Source: Pyrocephalus nanus
Lineage: Eukaryota; Chordata; Aves; Passeriformes; Tyrannidae
NCBI GenBank assembly: GCA_038380795.1
Contig: CM076266.1
Location: forward strand, 15,846,145-15,910,144
DNA: 64,000 nt
Direction of reading: 5' to 3'
Made by a program: the position numbers and the translations under genes. Position 1 is the stretch's first letter. Each line of letters starts with the position of its first letter. This document shows positions 34,080-49,600 of this stretch, in pieces. The notes beneath the pieces are model-generated. The model did not search any database and was not told the origin of the DNA. It saw only the letters and a program-made list of their open reading frames with translations.

Positions 34080-37000
34080 TCTAATTACTTAAACACTACA
34101 AAATTATATTGCAAAGAGATAGTTGAGGCAGATGTGAGACTGCCAGTTTTGACATGGTGATGCTTCGAGACTTCTGAAGACAGCAAAAGAAAGGCATGTT
34201 TTATTGGTTGGCTTCAGATCGCTACTGGTAGACTCCTGTTAGAAAGCCAGTGGATGCAAGTAGATCATATACGGGTCTTTTTCACTTTACAAATTGTTAG
34301 GCTTTACTGTTGGACCAAGTAGAAATTAACTATTTAACTTCCTCTGGGAGCTTGGAGTTCTGTCTGATGCATGCAAAGACAGCCCTGGTTTACTCTCATT
34401 TCGTATCTGGAATAATGGAGGGCTAAGGTGAGGAAACATGACTAATGCAGAGCATGGAGGTTTAAACTGTAAGACTGTGATTCTTGCATCTTCTGAAGCT
34501 ATTCTCAAAAGCTTTGTTTAGGAAGGAGATGTGCTGTAGTGAAAGACAGGTTTGGTGCAAGTGCACGTGCCTCCAAATGCAGGGCAGAGCACCACAGGCA
34601 GCTCACCGTGTAAACCTGGACCGGTAACTCGGGTAAGGAAAAGGTGACTATTTCAGTAGTGACTAGAAGTCCTGAAAAAATTACTGGGGTTCATTTGAAA
34701 ATGCAGAGATAAATACAAGGCCAAAGAAGACAATCCTGGTTAAAAGCTAGTAATAGAATTTCTGGGAACCCTTTTAGTGCCTTTTAGCTCTATACTGATC
34801 TATTAAATAATAAGGTTGTAAAGAATAGTGAACATTCTGTAATGGTCAGAAATAAATACAAATGAAAATGAGAAGTGGTTTGCGTCTTGTCAGGCATTCT
34901 TACAGACGACAGTAAAGTAGAACTTAGAGATCAGAGAGGACAGCAAGGCAGAAATCTTGATTTAATCCTGTTTTCTGTTTCTGGTGGACCTCTCTATAGT
35001 TATATGCTTGTAAATACACATGCATTTTGTCCTGCACATTTTGTGTTACAGCAGTAACTTTTTAAGCTGTATCTTGTAGTCAAATCTTCATTCAATACCA
35101 ATTAACTAAATTGAAAAAAGTGCAATTGTGATCTTACTTGATAATAGTGTGTCTCCCAGGTGCAAGTATAGAGGGTAATGTAAGTGTGGATACTTTCAGT
35201 AATAGCTTGTCACCAATCAAAGGAAACAAATTTTATGTTCTTCTAGTTGCCATGCTACATCAGGGATTAGTGTGACCAAGCTAATCACAGTTTACTTGTA
35301 TGGCATTTCCACTGGCTTTCCTGGGGTAATGCTGAGGTGATAAAATTAGATAATCTTAGGGGTACTGCTGTTGTAGTACCACAGCATTCAGGACCCCCTT
35401 GTTTGTGTTACACAAAAATTTTGCTATGTTTAGTAGCAAAAAGTGATTTGACTGAATGTTTTATGACACTGTCTTTCCTTAGAACGATAGTAGTAACCAA
35501 TTTGCAACAAAATAGGAAGACTCAGGAGAAAGTATTAACTAAAGAATAGGAACTTGCAGTTGCATATATAAATTGCTGCTTCTTACTGTCAGCAAGGTAA
35601 CTGAAAATCGTCTGTGAAAAAGAATTTGTATCATTGAAAACTCATTTATAGAGAACCGCACAATTAATTTCTTTCATTAGTCTCACACAGTAATTACAGA
35701 TTTCTTTGCCTTAAAACAGTCGTAAATAACATCTCTTGTTCTACCGAGGCTGTTAAAACTAAGGTTTTAAAAGAAGTCTTATAAGTCTTTAAAGAGGTCT
35801 ACTCGCAGCCATTATTGCATGTAATTGTAGCTATTACAGTGTCAAAACTAAAATACTGGAGATGCTTGGATTTTTTGTTACAAAGCTAGGGGGAAAACAT
35901 AACTGCTGGCTAGTAATGTAACTGCTGGGGCCTCCCAGCATTCAAATAAAAAATTAAAATATTGTTAGAATTCCATCAGTGATTCCAATCTGTAAAATTT
36001 CATTTAAAATTAAACTTAAAAATGAGGAGAAATAATACGTATTTCTAGAGCTTGCCTATTTGTAGAATAACTACAGTGGCAGTCATTCCACATATGCAGA
36101 GTTGTTACTCAAAAATAGCACTATTATATTCTGTATTGACCCAAATGAACTTACTGTATCCTTTTATTGAAGTGGTAAACCTTTTTCACTGTTTTTTCAG
36201 GTAGTATAAATCTTGACAGAAATAGTTTTTGTTAAACAGCTTCAATTTGTTTAAAATAGGAGACTCGTAAAGTCAATTGGTACATAGTATTGCCGGAAGA
36301 GAAATGATAATGTGCAGATTGCAGCAGCTCTGTAGGGCTGGCCTGCAACAGAAAGTTTACCTGAAATAAGGTAGGCTGTAAATGATGCTTAAAGCATCAT
36401 ACTTATTCCTGACTTAAGTTTTGTATCAAATTTATGTGACTGACTGGATTACATTTGATGCTTTACTGGAATGCTTACAATCTAGGAGCCTTAATGACAA
36501 AAGTTGGGTTCCCAGATTCAAGTGCCTAATCTAAAGGGCTGTGTTGGGTGTCGTGTATCTTACTTGATATGTGAGGAGATGCAGTTTTTGATACTCGTAC
36601 CTCTGCTTCATTCAGAGATCTAGTGAAATGCACGTAGAGCACCGTTCTAAAGCCCTGCATTTATGTGGCTTTAGAGGCACCTCTGCCTGGTTTCCAAGTA
36701 ACAACATAACTGGATATGGTGATTCCCAGCTTTTATAGCTATGCTGCTTAAATATGGACCCAGCACTTAATAACTCCAGTGATCAACACGTTTTTCAAAA
36801 TATTTGACTGGTGACTTCTTCAAAGTAAACTAAGTTTATTCTGTATGATAGAGTTTGGTGATTATCAAAGAAACTGCTTGTGGGTGGTGTGTTGAAGTAA
36901 TTTTCTGTGTGGAAGTGATTATAGGAGCCACTGGGTGAAATGGTCCAGCAGCCATTCATTCAATAACTGTCCAATCCATAACCATCTCTTTTTGTTGGTG

Positions 37001-40000
37001 CTTGCCCTGCAGTTCAGGTACCTCCCCACCTGCAGTTCCTGCTGATCACCTTACAGAAATGGAGGTGAGTGGACTGGGGTTGGCCCTAATTTTTAGGATA
37101 GAGAAGAAAAAGTATGGATGTGGAGTTGTAGTTTGGGAAGACTGGAGCATGAGAGGGTATGACAGAAAGACAGGTGGAGTTTCTCCTAATTTCTGTCTCC
37201 TTTAAGCGTGCTTGTACTGACCTACTGCCTACAGCTTTTGCTAACCAATTAATCGAATTTTAGAAATCTGAAGTTCATCTGAACTCTGGCCTTTCTTCCT
37301 TCCTTTAAGCCCGGTGACAAGTCAGCAACAGAGGCAGCCTATGTTTTGCTTTCTCTTTCTGCCTTTTACTTCTTTCTGGCCACACCTACCTGCATGCCCA
37401 GCTGCACAGTGGCCAGTTCCAGCAGGAAGCTGTGGAATCTGAGCTTCCCGTTCGCTGGGTAAGTGTACTGCCAGGCTCACACAGAATACAGTGATACTGT
37501 TTCCTGCCCTGTTTGCTCTCCTATGAGCAGTCATCATTGAGCTACTTGGGTTTTGTAAAGAACCCTAAATCCTGTCTGTATTACACTGTATTATGCTCTA
37601 TGTGTGTGTGAGGTTGATCTTTCAGAATTTTGTTTAAGGGATGGCTGTTTTTTGGCTCTTAACTTGCTGAATACAAGAGATTTTTTTCCTTGGACTGTGA
37701 ATTCTTCAGACTAGGAATATTAGGCATCTTCAGATACCCAGAGTTGTCAATTCAAATAATGAATCTTAACTCAGATGACTTTGTCTTAGTTTGCTGTTTC
37801 AGAACTGAATATCTTAATTCCATCTAGTTCTTGTATAAGTGTGTCCCACTCCACATGGATTAAGTGGATTAAGCTAAATTTGAACAAGGTACTTGTAATT
37901 CTGGAATAGGAACATTCAGAAGATTGTTAGCAAAAGCATCAAATGGCTACAGTTAACTCGTATAGATGAGTCTAGAAGACCAATATCTATTACTCCTTTG
38001 ATTTTGCTTGTTAGGAGAAATTTGAATGAGAAGGTGTAGCTTGTGTCAGTTGCCTTAAATCTGAGTAGATCCAAGGCTCCTGCATTTTAATGCAAGTAAA
38101 CAAAACAGTTAATTTATGTATTTTCCTTCTATTCACTAGTGAGTGAAGAAGTATCAATAGATGCTTTAATGTTGATCTGTTTGCTGTCTATTGGGGTTTT
38201 TTGATATGTGGATAGGCAAGTTTTACAAAAATTAAAGTGCTTTTTTAGCTTCACTTTTAATCTATGTGTGTGTTTTTAAATACAGATGTAAATATTTTCT
38301 TTTTTCCTTCTGGGGGAAGGACAGACTAGCCTTTGGTTTAGTTTGTGCACCAATTGCTTTGTCAGTGTCTATCATATTACTGGTGGGGAGTCAGGTACTG
38401 TGGCTGCTTCTTGGGTGTCTCTTCCATGTCTTTTTTAAACTGGGAGTGGAGTTTTTTCTTTGTCCCTTAACTGCTTATAAATCTGTCTTTAATTTGTTGT
38501 CCTGGAGTAGTCCTTGATTGTTGCCTGCCTCAGTTGGCTTTCAGATGAAGTTTTGTTCACTATTTAGCCATAAAACCCATCTACTTGCATGTTGCTAATA
38601 AAACATGGAGAGGTTCTGGCTTGCAGAAAAGGGAGCTATATCTTATTTGGTCATTCATGGCTTTAGCCTGTGGGATTTATGTGAAAAGTGGTTCAGTGTT
38701 GTAGTTTGATTATACAAAAATATGGTGTTAGTAGATGGAGTTAGTAGAAGTAATGGTTTCAAAAGTAGTTTAACGAGATCCTGTGGGGTGGAACAATCTG
38801 TTTGGTTTTTCTGTCTATTTGTGCAAGACTATGGATATGCTGCAGTAACTACTACAAAAAATCAGTAAATTTTATTATGAACTTGGATATCTTACTTAGC
38901 AGCGGCACTAAAAATAATGGTGTAAAATCTTAGCATTTTGATTGTAACAAGCCTGTTGTTTGCTACATGATTCAAAGCTGGTAATAATTGTAAGTATGCC
39001 TCATTTGAACATCATAAATGGGACAATTTACCTTTTGGAATAGGATTTATCTGTATTAGATGGCACCTGTAGACAGAGATCACGTTCAAGAAAAGGCATT
39101 TGATAAAAGTCCTGTCAGTCTTCCCCTCACAGTGAGATTGATCGTGATTCCTCTGTGGTGGGAGCTTCAGGTTCTCTCACACCTCACTTCAGGGCCTGTG
39201 AGGTTCCATGGGATGGCTTCTCCTCTCCTCACCACCACTCATGTTTAGAGTATGTGTTCTTGGCCCCGAAGGGCTTAGAACAGGGTTGAGTGTTTTCATT
39301 TATTATCTTCTATGAGGTAGACACACAGCTTCCTGGCCAGCCCATATCAAGACCACAGGAGTGTTAGGTAGAGACTATAAAACAAAGTAAGGAGGATGAA
39401 CAAGTTTTAACACTTACTTGGAAAAATGTTTAAGATTATGATACCTAGTAGACTGGTCACAAAGCATTTTAAAGTTAAATCTTCATAGGTGTTATTTTTT
39501 GAGTTTCATATGCATAGATTTTCCTGCTTCAGTGAGAGCTTCTGTAATGCACTTGAGATTTTTCCATTGATTTCTGGTATAATATGGGAACACTTCTAGA
39601 AAATTATTTGCATCATCGTCCATGACAGATCTGTAACTTCGTTTCCTTTTTAAAACCACTTCATATAGTTGATTTAGTTGAACTTAGTAAAAAAATACCA
39701 TATTTCTTTCCTAATGGCTTTCAAATCTCCCTCCCTGTATTCAGAAGTAGATCAAAGTATTATCTGTAGCAATTCTTTTTTGTTGTTATATGGTTATCAA
39801 CATGTTAATACAACTTGGAAACCCATTCTGTTCAGGCATGTCTGTCAGTTCCAGACACAAAATCCTTTTCATATTCTGCAAGCTTTTTAAAGCCTCTTTT
39901 TCCTTATACAGTAAGAACACTTTGAGTTGAATATCAGCATGACTGTTGGACTCATGCAGTGAATGGTTTTTTAATGTAATTAGTATTCAGGGCTGAATTA

Positions 40001-43000
40001 TGCTCTGTCAGGTGTTTGAAAACAAAAAAACTAAGAGTAATTCTTCATATGCTTATGCAGCTGTTCAGTATCAGAAATCCTGTTAGACATTTGTGTTTCT
40101 TGTTGCCTGATAGTAAATGGAATTCATTGCTGTAACTGATGAACCAGGGTACTTTTTATTACATACTGGTCCTTCTTCATGTATTGTTGCTAGGATGAAG
40201 GGAATGGATGCTTCTTCCCAGGGGGTTGTGAGGCAAAAGAAGAGCTGCCTTTTTAGTAGAGACCACCCATCTGTGGAAACAGAGAAGCATCTTTGTTAGC
40301 CTGGTTCATGGTCTGGTGCACGTGAGACGATTCAAACTGCTTAGAAAGGTCATATTTTAGTGTTGCAAGGTGCACTGAAGCAAGCTGAGAGAAAGAAAAC
40401 CCAGTCCGTGCTGTCAGTCAAAGAATGTGATACCTGATCACAACCAGGTTATCTTTAAATGCAGGAGCTCAGGAATGGATGGAAGCAGTGTAGCTGCTGC
40501 AGAAGTGGGCTCAGCAAGGGATGTTTTGCCCTGAAAGAAAGAGTTGACCATGTGGGACACACGAAATCTGGTACACTTCAGAGTCACTGGACTTGTTAGA
40601 AAAGTGTAGCTTCTTCCTGTTCTTGAACTCAGGGAATTCTGTGTTTTAGTGACATGCAGTATGAGATGTGACTCCATGAGAAGGATATTTATTTAAAATC
40701 CTGTTCCCTTTAGTAGTTTTTCTCCAAAACCTAAAGTGTTGCTTTAGATTCAAGTTGTTCAAATACCTAAGACCAAAAATAGAGATGCCCAAGTTCCACT
40801 GAAGCCTACAAACCTGTAAATGGTTCGTATTCACCATGTAGTACACCAAGATCCTGGTCAAATGCAGTCTAATCCTTCAGTCAAGTTGCAAATTTTGTGG
40901 CTCCCCTTAGTAGTTGAAATGATTTGGAAGAAGTGTTGCTTGCTCAGTTTGGAATGTACTTTCAGTTTTTTGTTTGTTTGTTTTTTAATGCAGTATTCCA
41001 CTGAGGCCTCCCCTGGCACTCTGCCATACACATTCACGTTGTGCATGTGAATGTGTTTTCTTTGGGAATGTCTGATGGAAACTACCTGTACAGCAGCAAT
41101 TTAATTGAAACAAGATTTGGTTTTATGCCATGATTTTGTTTTTAGCAGTTTTAAAATGATGCATATATAAATATATATATATTTTTGTAGGATATAAAAA
41201 AAGGCTTCCATTAACAGATCACAGAGAATACCCTACAGAGAATGTTAATATCTTTATCCCCCTTGATAGACAGTGACAAGCAGTAGTAATCTGCCCCAAA
41301 TCGGGGACAGATCTGGGAATGGAGGCTTTGCTTTTTCAGCCTCAACTGCTTCCCAGGGAGTCCTGTCCTGTTTGGTGTTTTGTCATAAACCAGTGGGATT
41401 ATGCATTCCCAACCTGTGTGTTGGGGGAAGAGATGGCTATAACTGATGAGATGCATACTTTTTTGGTGTTGCTCACTCTACATTGCGTGCAGCATTGTGA
41501 TGTTGTTTAAAAGTGTTACTCCTTTCTCCATGGGTGCACCCTGCATGACAAAGCATCCCAGCTCCAGTGGCCATTCTCACATTCTCTCCAAGCCCCTTCT
41601 CATCTGTGTTTGGGACCTGAGTGTAGGAGGTGGGTCAGAGGAACAGAAAGAACTTTTAATGATAGTTGGTAATTAATTACATTTCACAAGCATAACCTTT
41701 TTCAGATAGCCCATCTTTATAGACCCTCTTGTTTTATGAGGCTTCTTATTACCTTATGTAAGACCACCAGGTTTTCTAAGACATGGAGACTCCTTGGTGT
41801 TTAAATATAGTGGGATGTCTGAATTCTCATCCATCCATAACAGCTTACAGACCATGTAACAGCAACAGGCTGTCAGGCAACCATGTGCCACCACAGCTCG
41901 GTTTTGGGTTAATGGAATTGAATAGCATGGCAAGTGAGGAACTCCAGAGATCTGCATGGACAGGGCTCTATCTCTAGTAGAAAGAAGCTGGCTGTATGAA
42001 TTTGGATTAAAAACTACTTTAATCTAGGAGAGGTGACACTTGACAGCAGAATTTTATTTCATGATATCACAATAAAATATATTTAGATAAATATACTAAA
42101 CAATAAGTATAGAGAGTTCTTGGTAAAAAGCTGCCTAATATTTCAATTATGTCTACCATTAGAAAAGAGAATTTAAATAGGCTGGACATTACCAACTTGC
42201 ATAAGGTTGTGTACCCTTTGCCTTTAGTAGCCTCCACAGTCTTGCAACTACATAGGCCATCATTTGTAGCCCCATCCTCATCTTCCTCCTGCAACTATTT
42301 GCCTCTGTTTCCTAGCCCCTTACTTACTGTGTTTTTAGTTATCCCAGCCTGCTGACAAGAAACACGGTGCTCTTCTGACATGTGGAAGGTCAGAAATACT
42401 TTCGGTATCTTCTTATTGTCCAGACATGTTCTGCCACACTTGGGGAAATTGTTTGCAAAGATAAACAGATTTCATTCTTTTTGAAAGTGCCCTAAAAGTT
42501 ATGTTTGGACCGTGTGAGAATATTATATTGTAGAGAAACCACAGACACCTGATCTGAGTTTCATCCTATCAAATCCTGTCCTAAAAAGACTTGTAGGTTG
42601 AAGTGATGGATGGGAGTGTCATGTTCCTGATATGCTGTGGAAACTTAAAAAGAGAAGTTTTATTTTGTTTGTCAATAAGAATATTTTTGTCCCAGAGAAC
42701 ACAGACTTTGCTTATAGTTGTCTGCAGATGAGGAAGGTTTATATGGGATGCTGTAGTTTAATTGGTACTAAGACTGTGTTCAGAGTGATGTGAGTTTGTT
42801 ACAGAAATGTTTGCTCTGTATTTGAGAAAAGATTAGAACTTGAAACTAAAAAGTGGAGAAGGAATATGGTGCTGGACATTGCAGATAATGATCTCATTGA
42901 GAAAGCCGTTATAGGTCAGCTGTGTCTTCTTCAAAGCTCTGAGTGTGACCTCTGTTGCAAAATAATAAACGTGCTAGGAGGCAGTGCAGTGTGCTCACAG

Positions 43001-43577
43001 TAAGGCTTTTAAAAAGTTATGTCAAGACATCGTATGGATTCAGCAATGTACTCTGCAGTCCTGCTCTGTTTCACAAACCAGTCTATTCCCCAGTAAGGTG
43101 CACTGGAGATAAACATTGCAGATGCCTTCGAGTGCAGAGAGGAAGGAGAGGCAATTAAAAGTCTGCATGCTGTGAAATCTCTGGGTACCAACAGTGTCTG
43201 CACAGACCTTTAAAATGTTTTAAGGAACAATTGGTTTTCCCACTGTCTGAGGTGACTGCAAACAGTTTCTGAAAGAGGACAGTAGCTCAGTTATTTTCAC
43301 ACTGCCTAAAGTCCTGCTGGTTTGCGTAAAGGTTTCTGTTTTTATTTACTGATAGCAAAGTCTTGGTGACAAACTGGCTCCTCCCGATCAGACAAATTCT
43401 GTTTTCTTTTATTAGAGTGCATAATTTCATCTCTGATAATCAAAGAGCAGATTTCTAATAATGTAGTCAAACAACCCTGGGCAGGGCAGTACTGGCCTCC
43501 ATCAAAGAGGAGGAAAAGCACAAAAGGACAAAATTGCTGAATCGAGTGGGGTTCCTTCAAGGGTAGCAACGGGAGAG

Positions 43578-43582
<5 letters not shown>
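34080..43582. other. Intergenic, upstream of WAC: no gene recognised
   Basis: AT-rich DNA with short random open frames on both strands. I looked for exons of MPP7, the gene expected on this side of WAC from human synteny, and saw none. A small TA-rich run lies near 41160-41184. Nothing else can be supported. Confidence 0.6.

Positions 43583-43621
<39 letters not shown>
43583..43621. repeat. T39 homopolymer
   Basis: Thirty-nine uninterrupted T on the plus strand. If it were the poly(A) tail of a minus-strand retrocopy, that copy would lie at 43622 and upward; I see no poly(A) signal (TTTATT on the plus strand) within the first 40 bases there. Its perfect length suggests youth or a collapsed or expanded assembly. 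Confidence 0.9.
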
Positions 43622-43622
<1 letters not shown>

Positions 43623-46600
43623 AGTCATTCCCTCCTACATCATTACTGGGCTGAGTAGGAAAAGAATTTTCCTCTTTAAAGGTATGAAGAATAATAAGTG
43701 GGGTAATTTGCTGCAAGAAAAGCCAATTCCACATGGGAGGCAGCTAAAGCTGCCCCATGGGAGCATTATTTTTTTCCTTCAGAAAAATTTTCATAATGCA
43801 AATTCTAAAAGCCAGCAGCCACTGAAGGGTAAGGATAAACAACAAAATGCTGTGTTTGCTTGTTGTTGCAGACTAGTTAGTCTTTCAGTAACTTCACTCC
43901 TGTGTGCAGTTTCTTGGTTGCAAGTACTGCTTCTCAAAAAGATGGATTTTTGGTCTCAGACCTGCTAGTCCAAAATCCTTTTTTTTTATTATTTTAGATA
44001 AGCCTAGTAAAGCTGTACAATTTATTGCTTATATAGGTATGACATTTGTCTATAACTGTTAGTTAAAAGACCTTTTCACTGGCTTGGTATGCCATGTATT
44101 ATTACACTACCTGTTATCCCACTGGTGTAGCTGGAGTAAAGCTTTGTTCTCAGACATTAAGATGACCTTTTAACTTAGATTAACTGATGGACTTTGAAGT
44201 GTAAACTTCAGCTGTGGTCTTTATGGGAGCAAAAAAAGTAACAAAACTAACTTTAAAATTCTGGAATGCGTTTTGAGATAATACTAAGAATTAGTAAGTG
44301 CCCATGGATTTTTGTACCACAAGCCTCACTGAAAGTTTGTGGGTCTTGTGCTCTGCTTGCTATTGCTTTGGATTTTAATATTCACGATTCTTGGTGTGTT
44401 TCTCAATAGCCTGGCTCCTGAAGTCAAGGCATTGTCTTCGTCCTCCTTCCCCACCCTTTGCAGCTACTTCTCTATTTCTTGTAAGGAAAAGGCTGAGAGC
44501 ACAAAAGCAAGTAAAAAGGCTGAGAAATGGAAATATAAATAATACTAGATCTTTTTCATGATTTAACAATAGTCTCACACTTTGTGCTTGGCCTCACATG
44601 TCTTTTTCAATGCCAGAAGCCGGTCATATTGAAGATTTCACACCATTTTACACTTCAGTCAAGTCAGGTGCAATTATGATGGCTTTAAGAAAGGCATTCG
44701 TAATCTGTGGCTGTAGATGCTGTAGGACAGAACTTGCTTTCTCTATGTGTATATTTCAATTCCTCTCTTACTGTCCTTACCAACTTTCCTCAGCTTTCTG
44801 TAGTCACTGTGTTAGTCAGAACTGTCAAGGAAGCTCCTTCTGGTCCAGCCCCAACACGATCTGCTGGAGTCAAGGAGCAAGGTCTGGTTTGGAAACAGTT
44901 CTGGAGCTTCCAGGCCAGCAGGAGCTGGAAGCTCTGTGGGATGGCAGGGGAGGGAGGGCTGCTGACTCCTGGGAGAGAGTGCATGGCTTGTCTGCCAGGA
45001 GGAGTATCAGCCTGCCATGATGCCTCCCAGAATCAGGAACATTAGAGGAATAAGCGGTTTCAGAGCTGAAAGAGGGTCTGGGGGATCTTCTAACATCACA
45101 GTATACTCAGCTCCTGCAAATGAGTACAGGAAAGGTGAATGGGAAGATGACTGAACCAGAAGGGTTTTTGTAGTACTGGCAGAGCTTTGGAGTCTGAAGG
45201 ACCAAAAATATGATCACACCATTTAGCTGGAGACTCAAGATGGGATTAAAAAACAGAGCAATTTATCAGTCTGAAGCTAAAGATAGAAGTAAGTATGCTG
45301 TATAAAGGGCAGGGTGAAGGCATTTTAGTAAAACTAACGAGAGAATAAGCAGCTGACAACATCCAGAGGAATTTTCCTGAGAGGAAAAAGTCAGAACTGC
45401 CAGAATTGTCTAATTTTTCAGATTTTTTTTTTTGTTAAAACATACCAATTTAGTATCTAACGTGAAGAATAATTTATCACAATAGAAATAATTCTCAGCA
45501 AAATAAGGATGAATTTTTATGCCATTCCACAATTATTTTTAACAAATGCTTTTAATTTGGAGGCTTTGTGGGTATCATAATATGCAATCTAGACTTGAAT
45601 GATTTGTTTCAGTCATCACAGAGAGAGGACAATAAGAGGAAACATGGCAGAAATATAGAAAACAATGAGTAGCACTGCACATAATTTAGGCTGTCATATT
45701 TTTATCATAAATCTCCTAGTAGTTTGTGGTTTTCTTAAAGCTTCAGCTCCCAGATTCATGTAGTAAATAAATTTCATTACGCAAAAACAAGTTTCTAATT
45801 TTTGCAGTTGCAGACCCAAACTTCTACAAAGCAAGAAGAGGAACCAAAATACATCTTTTAAGAGACAAGTTTGTAAAGTTTCAACTCAGAAAGTAAAATC
45901 TACCTTTAGGCTAAAAAAACACCCCAAAGGCATAAAGATTTGATGCTGCTCTTAAAGCTCAGGCCAGTATTTGTAGTGCGCTGGTTGCTCAGACAGACAC
46001 TACAAAGCCGTGTATCCTTTACTTCCCTTTCCTCAGCAGCATTCTCTCCAGGCCTGGAAAACAACACACCTTTGCCCTCTGGTTTACTTCTTTTTCCTTC
46101 AGCGGGTGCTGCGAGCCCCGCATCTGATTTCAGTTCTGACCTGGAATAACTCCAGGGGCGTACACGAAGCCATCCCTCTTCTTCCCTCCTGAAGGGGTGG
46201 TGGCAGGGAAGAGAGTCAAGACTATTGTTCTCCCTCCCTGTGTCCCTCCCACAGCAGCAGCCAACATTGTTCCTTTTTATTTACTTCCCCCTGCCTGTAA
46301 ACCAGCAGGGCTCGCAGCAGCGGGATGCAGCTCTCTTCATTAGAATAATTAGGCTGATTTATGAGAGAGCAGCCCAGTGAAGGAGAGCTCTCCTAATACA
46401 GTGCTCCCCTCTGGAGGCTGGGCACCCACCCAGCTGCTGGCAGCTCAGGGCCGGGCCTCCCCGCTGGCTCACGTGCTCCCCATGCAGCTACAAGGCAGGG
46501 TGGAGGGCCCCCAGCTCTCCAACCTTTCAACCCGGTGAAAATGAGCAAGAATATGCAATAAACAGTTTCTCCCTTCATGTGGTATTCTTCACGAGTTGTA

Positions 46601-49600
46601 TGTTCTGAGTTAATATTGCAAGTCTATCTAAAGTAATAGAGGAAAGGGAAAAATCCTGTGTTAGACCCTCCTTAGCGTTACCTAAGTGGAAATTTTGGTT
46701 TATAAAATGCTCCTCAAGCAGGTTTGCTGTGTCACTGGAACAGTGAGAGCTGGAACTGCTTTGTTCCTCTCCTGCTCTGTGGAAGTTTTGCATTACTTTT
46801 ATGAAAGGCTTATGTATGAGGATTTGAGAAATTTCCTTCTCCAGGGAAAATGTTACAAATATCCTTTGTTTATCACATCTCCTTAGTATCTTCCTGGCAA
46901 AATACATGCCATACGTACTTCCTGGGAAGGCCTTTCCTGCTGCACTCTGGAAGACCCATTTAAAATGCATTTAGAATGCATAGACATATCGAAAAAGACG
47001 GCTTTTAAAAATGTCTTAAGCAAGCAAACAAAAAAATAAAATACCCTTGGTAATTCTGCCAATTCAGTTGTGTTTCTGCCAGGCACCAGAATCAAACACC
47101 AAACTGGCAGAAGTTGCCAGCAGCCTGCACTTCCCAGTGCAATGTTTGTGGTCACCTTTATGGAAAAAACAAACAACAAAACCAACACTTGTCTTTGCTA
47201 ACAGGATGACATCTGAAATGCCTGAAGGGCAATTAAATCTTTTTGCCATCACCACTGAAGTCTGTAAGAACAGTTTTTGTCTGGGAGCAGATTGATGCCA
47301 GAGTTTGAAGAGCAGTTATTCATGTTCAATAGCCCTTCACCTTGCAATGTCCATGAAGATTCTCAGGGAACCCAAGGAGCTGCCGGTAGAACCAAGCCAG
47401 AGAATTGAAAACAATAGAGGAATGAAATGTATGTTACCAACTGACACAAAAAATCTTACTGCAGTTGTAATTGCCTGTAACAATTATACCACCCCTAGGA
47501 AAAAGCACATCTGCATCCAACATTTTTTGCCACCCTCACAGTGTCTCAAATGCTCCTGATACTCCTGATACACTCTCAGCTGGACACATTTGCCTCTGTC
47601 TTTTGCATACACAGAAAAGCAGTGCACATCCCAATTCCATCCATCCCATTCCCTCATGCAAAGCCTCAGTGTATTTTTTGGCTTATCAGACTGGCAATTC
47701 TGACTGGCACAAAGTTGATCTATGTGGCAATATACCCTCTTTTTACCGACTTGCATTCCAGAAACTGAGCAAGAACATTCCTCTTTATTTTGTGAGGCAG
47801 GAGAGGCGCAAGGAGGGCAACTTCTAAGACCTAGTTCTGCACTTTAGAGACAGAAAAAAAGCTTTGGTGCTTATGGATTCCTTATTACTCTGGGTTCACC
47901 AGGAAACGGAATCTAAAAACCTATTGAAGCCACAGCTTTATTGTTCAGAGGTCACTGTTTTGATAGATAAATAAGAACCTAATTTTTTGTGCCACCAGAC
48001 ACAGTGATTTCTCTGATGTACCTTAGGGCATTCCATAGTAAGCTCTTCTTCCCAAGGGAAGAGCTCATTGTTGCTGTGTGCAAGGGCAATCCATAGGGAA
48101 GAGACACAACTATGGAGAAATGGTTAATACACTGTGAGTGTGCCTCTCTCCTAAACAATCATACTGTACTTGCTTCTTAAAATTGGTGCCTTGGGGAGGT
48201 AAAGAATTACCATTGCCATAAGCTGTAATCAAGATCAGATGTGCAAAGGGAAAGGCCTTGCTCAAATATCAAAGGGGTCCTAAACTGCCAAAACAGAGCA
48301 AGAGGGAGAAATCCTGAGGGAATCAGAGATGTAATTTATGACTGACCTTCACTTTAACTGGAAAATGTGAGCTCTCGAATGGCAACGTGAATGCACGTTT
48401 TGTTTTGTTTCAGCTTATTGGGAGTCTTTGCTGCAGCAGTATTGATCTAAGCTCCCAAACAATGAGCCAGGGACAAGGAATCAAATATGCATTCCAGAAA
48501 CATTTTTCTGCACTGAACTCGTCTCAGCAGTGACAGTGCCCAGCTTGTCATCCCCTCTGCCACGGCACTGCCTTCTGGGGCTCACTTCTTTGTGTTGCGT
48601 CACTTTCTGCATTCTCATAACCCAGTTGTCTGGGGAAAAAACAAAATAACAGCTCTTCAAGGGGATTTTTGCTGCCACGGGAGCAGTTGATGTCTGGATG
48701 AGCTCTAAAATGTTCAAAGTCCAAGCAGTACAAGAAAAAACAGACATACTAAGTCTTTGCAGCCAAATATAAACCAACGGCACCGTGGTGCGTCAACCTT
48801 ATATGTGCTGCCTCCCTTTCTGAATTTCACAGGGTAACATTTGGGGACCTGCTATGCTTCAAAAAAGATTAAAATCTGGTTCCAAACTTATCTTTGTAAT
48901 GAACCCAAACTACACACTGAACTTTGGGGAAATTCAGATCCACATTTCCATCTGTATTTCATGGCTCATTTCCAGCCACCATTTAAAAGAAAGATGCTTA
49001 GCTGCTGTCAGCTGAAGTACCGTACTGGGTTCCCTTGGCTTCCCATCAGGTAGGCCATATTAAAGCAAATACTCATTTTCATAATCTCAGAATTATGTTC
49101 TGAATTCTTTTTAATTTCCAGTTAAACATTTTTATGAAAAAGCTTATTTTTTAAATTCTGCCTTACACTGAACATGAACTACAGGAATGGGAGTGCTTAC
49201 CACGGACCATGAAAAGAACAGGCTGTCAGGAAAGCCTGGAGAGTTGTCCATTCTGAAGAAACCTCTCACCAAGGTATTAGCTGTTTGTAAATTACACTTC
49301 TTGTCTGATAATCAGAAAAAGATAATCTGCCATAAATGTCACAACTACTTCACAGTTTCCCCTCTCAGCTTCCTCTGTGAACAGCTGTCGATATTTGTAT
49401 GAAACTAACTTAAAACCCCCAACAGATAGGCTTGATGGCTGATTTAAACAAAAAGTGATCTTTAAATGGAGCTTTTTCAGGTAAAATCCCCCTTGATGTT
49501 AATTGGATGGGAGTTATTCGGGTTATTTTTCATCATTGCAACATGTTGTTCTGCCACACAAAATATGACCATTTTCAGTAAATAAAGAGATATCTGCAAT

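Noticed and set aside
43342..43734. 130-codon minus-strand frame with a poly-Lys block
   Set aside because: The Lys run is only the translation of the T39 homopolymer; the flanks resemble nothing.
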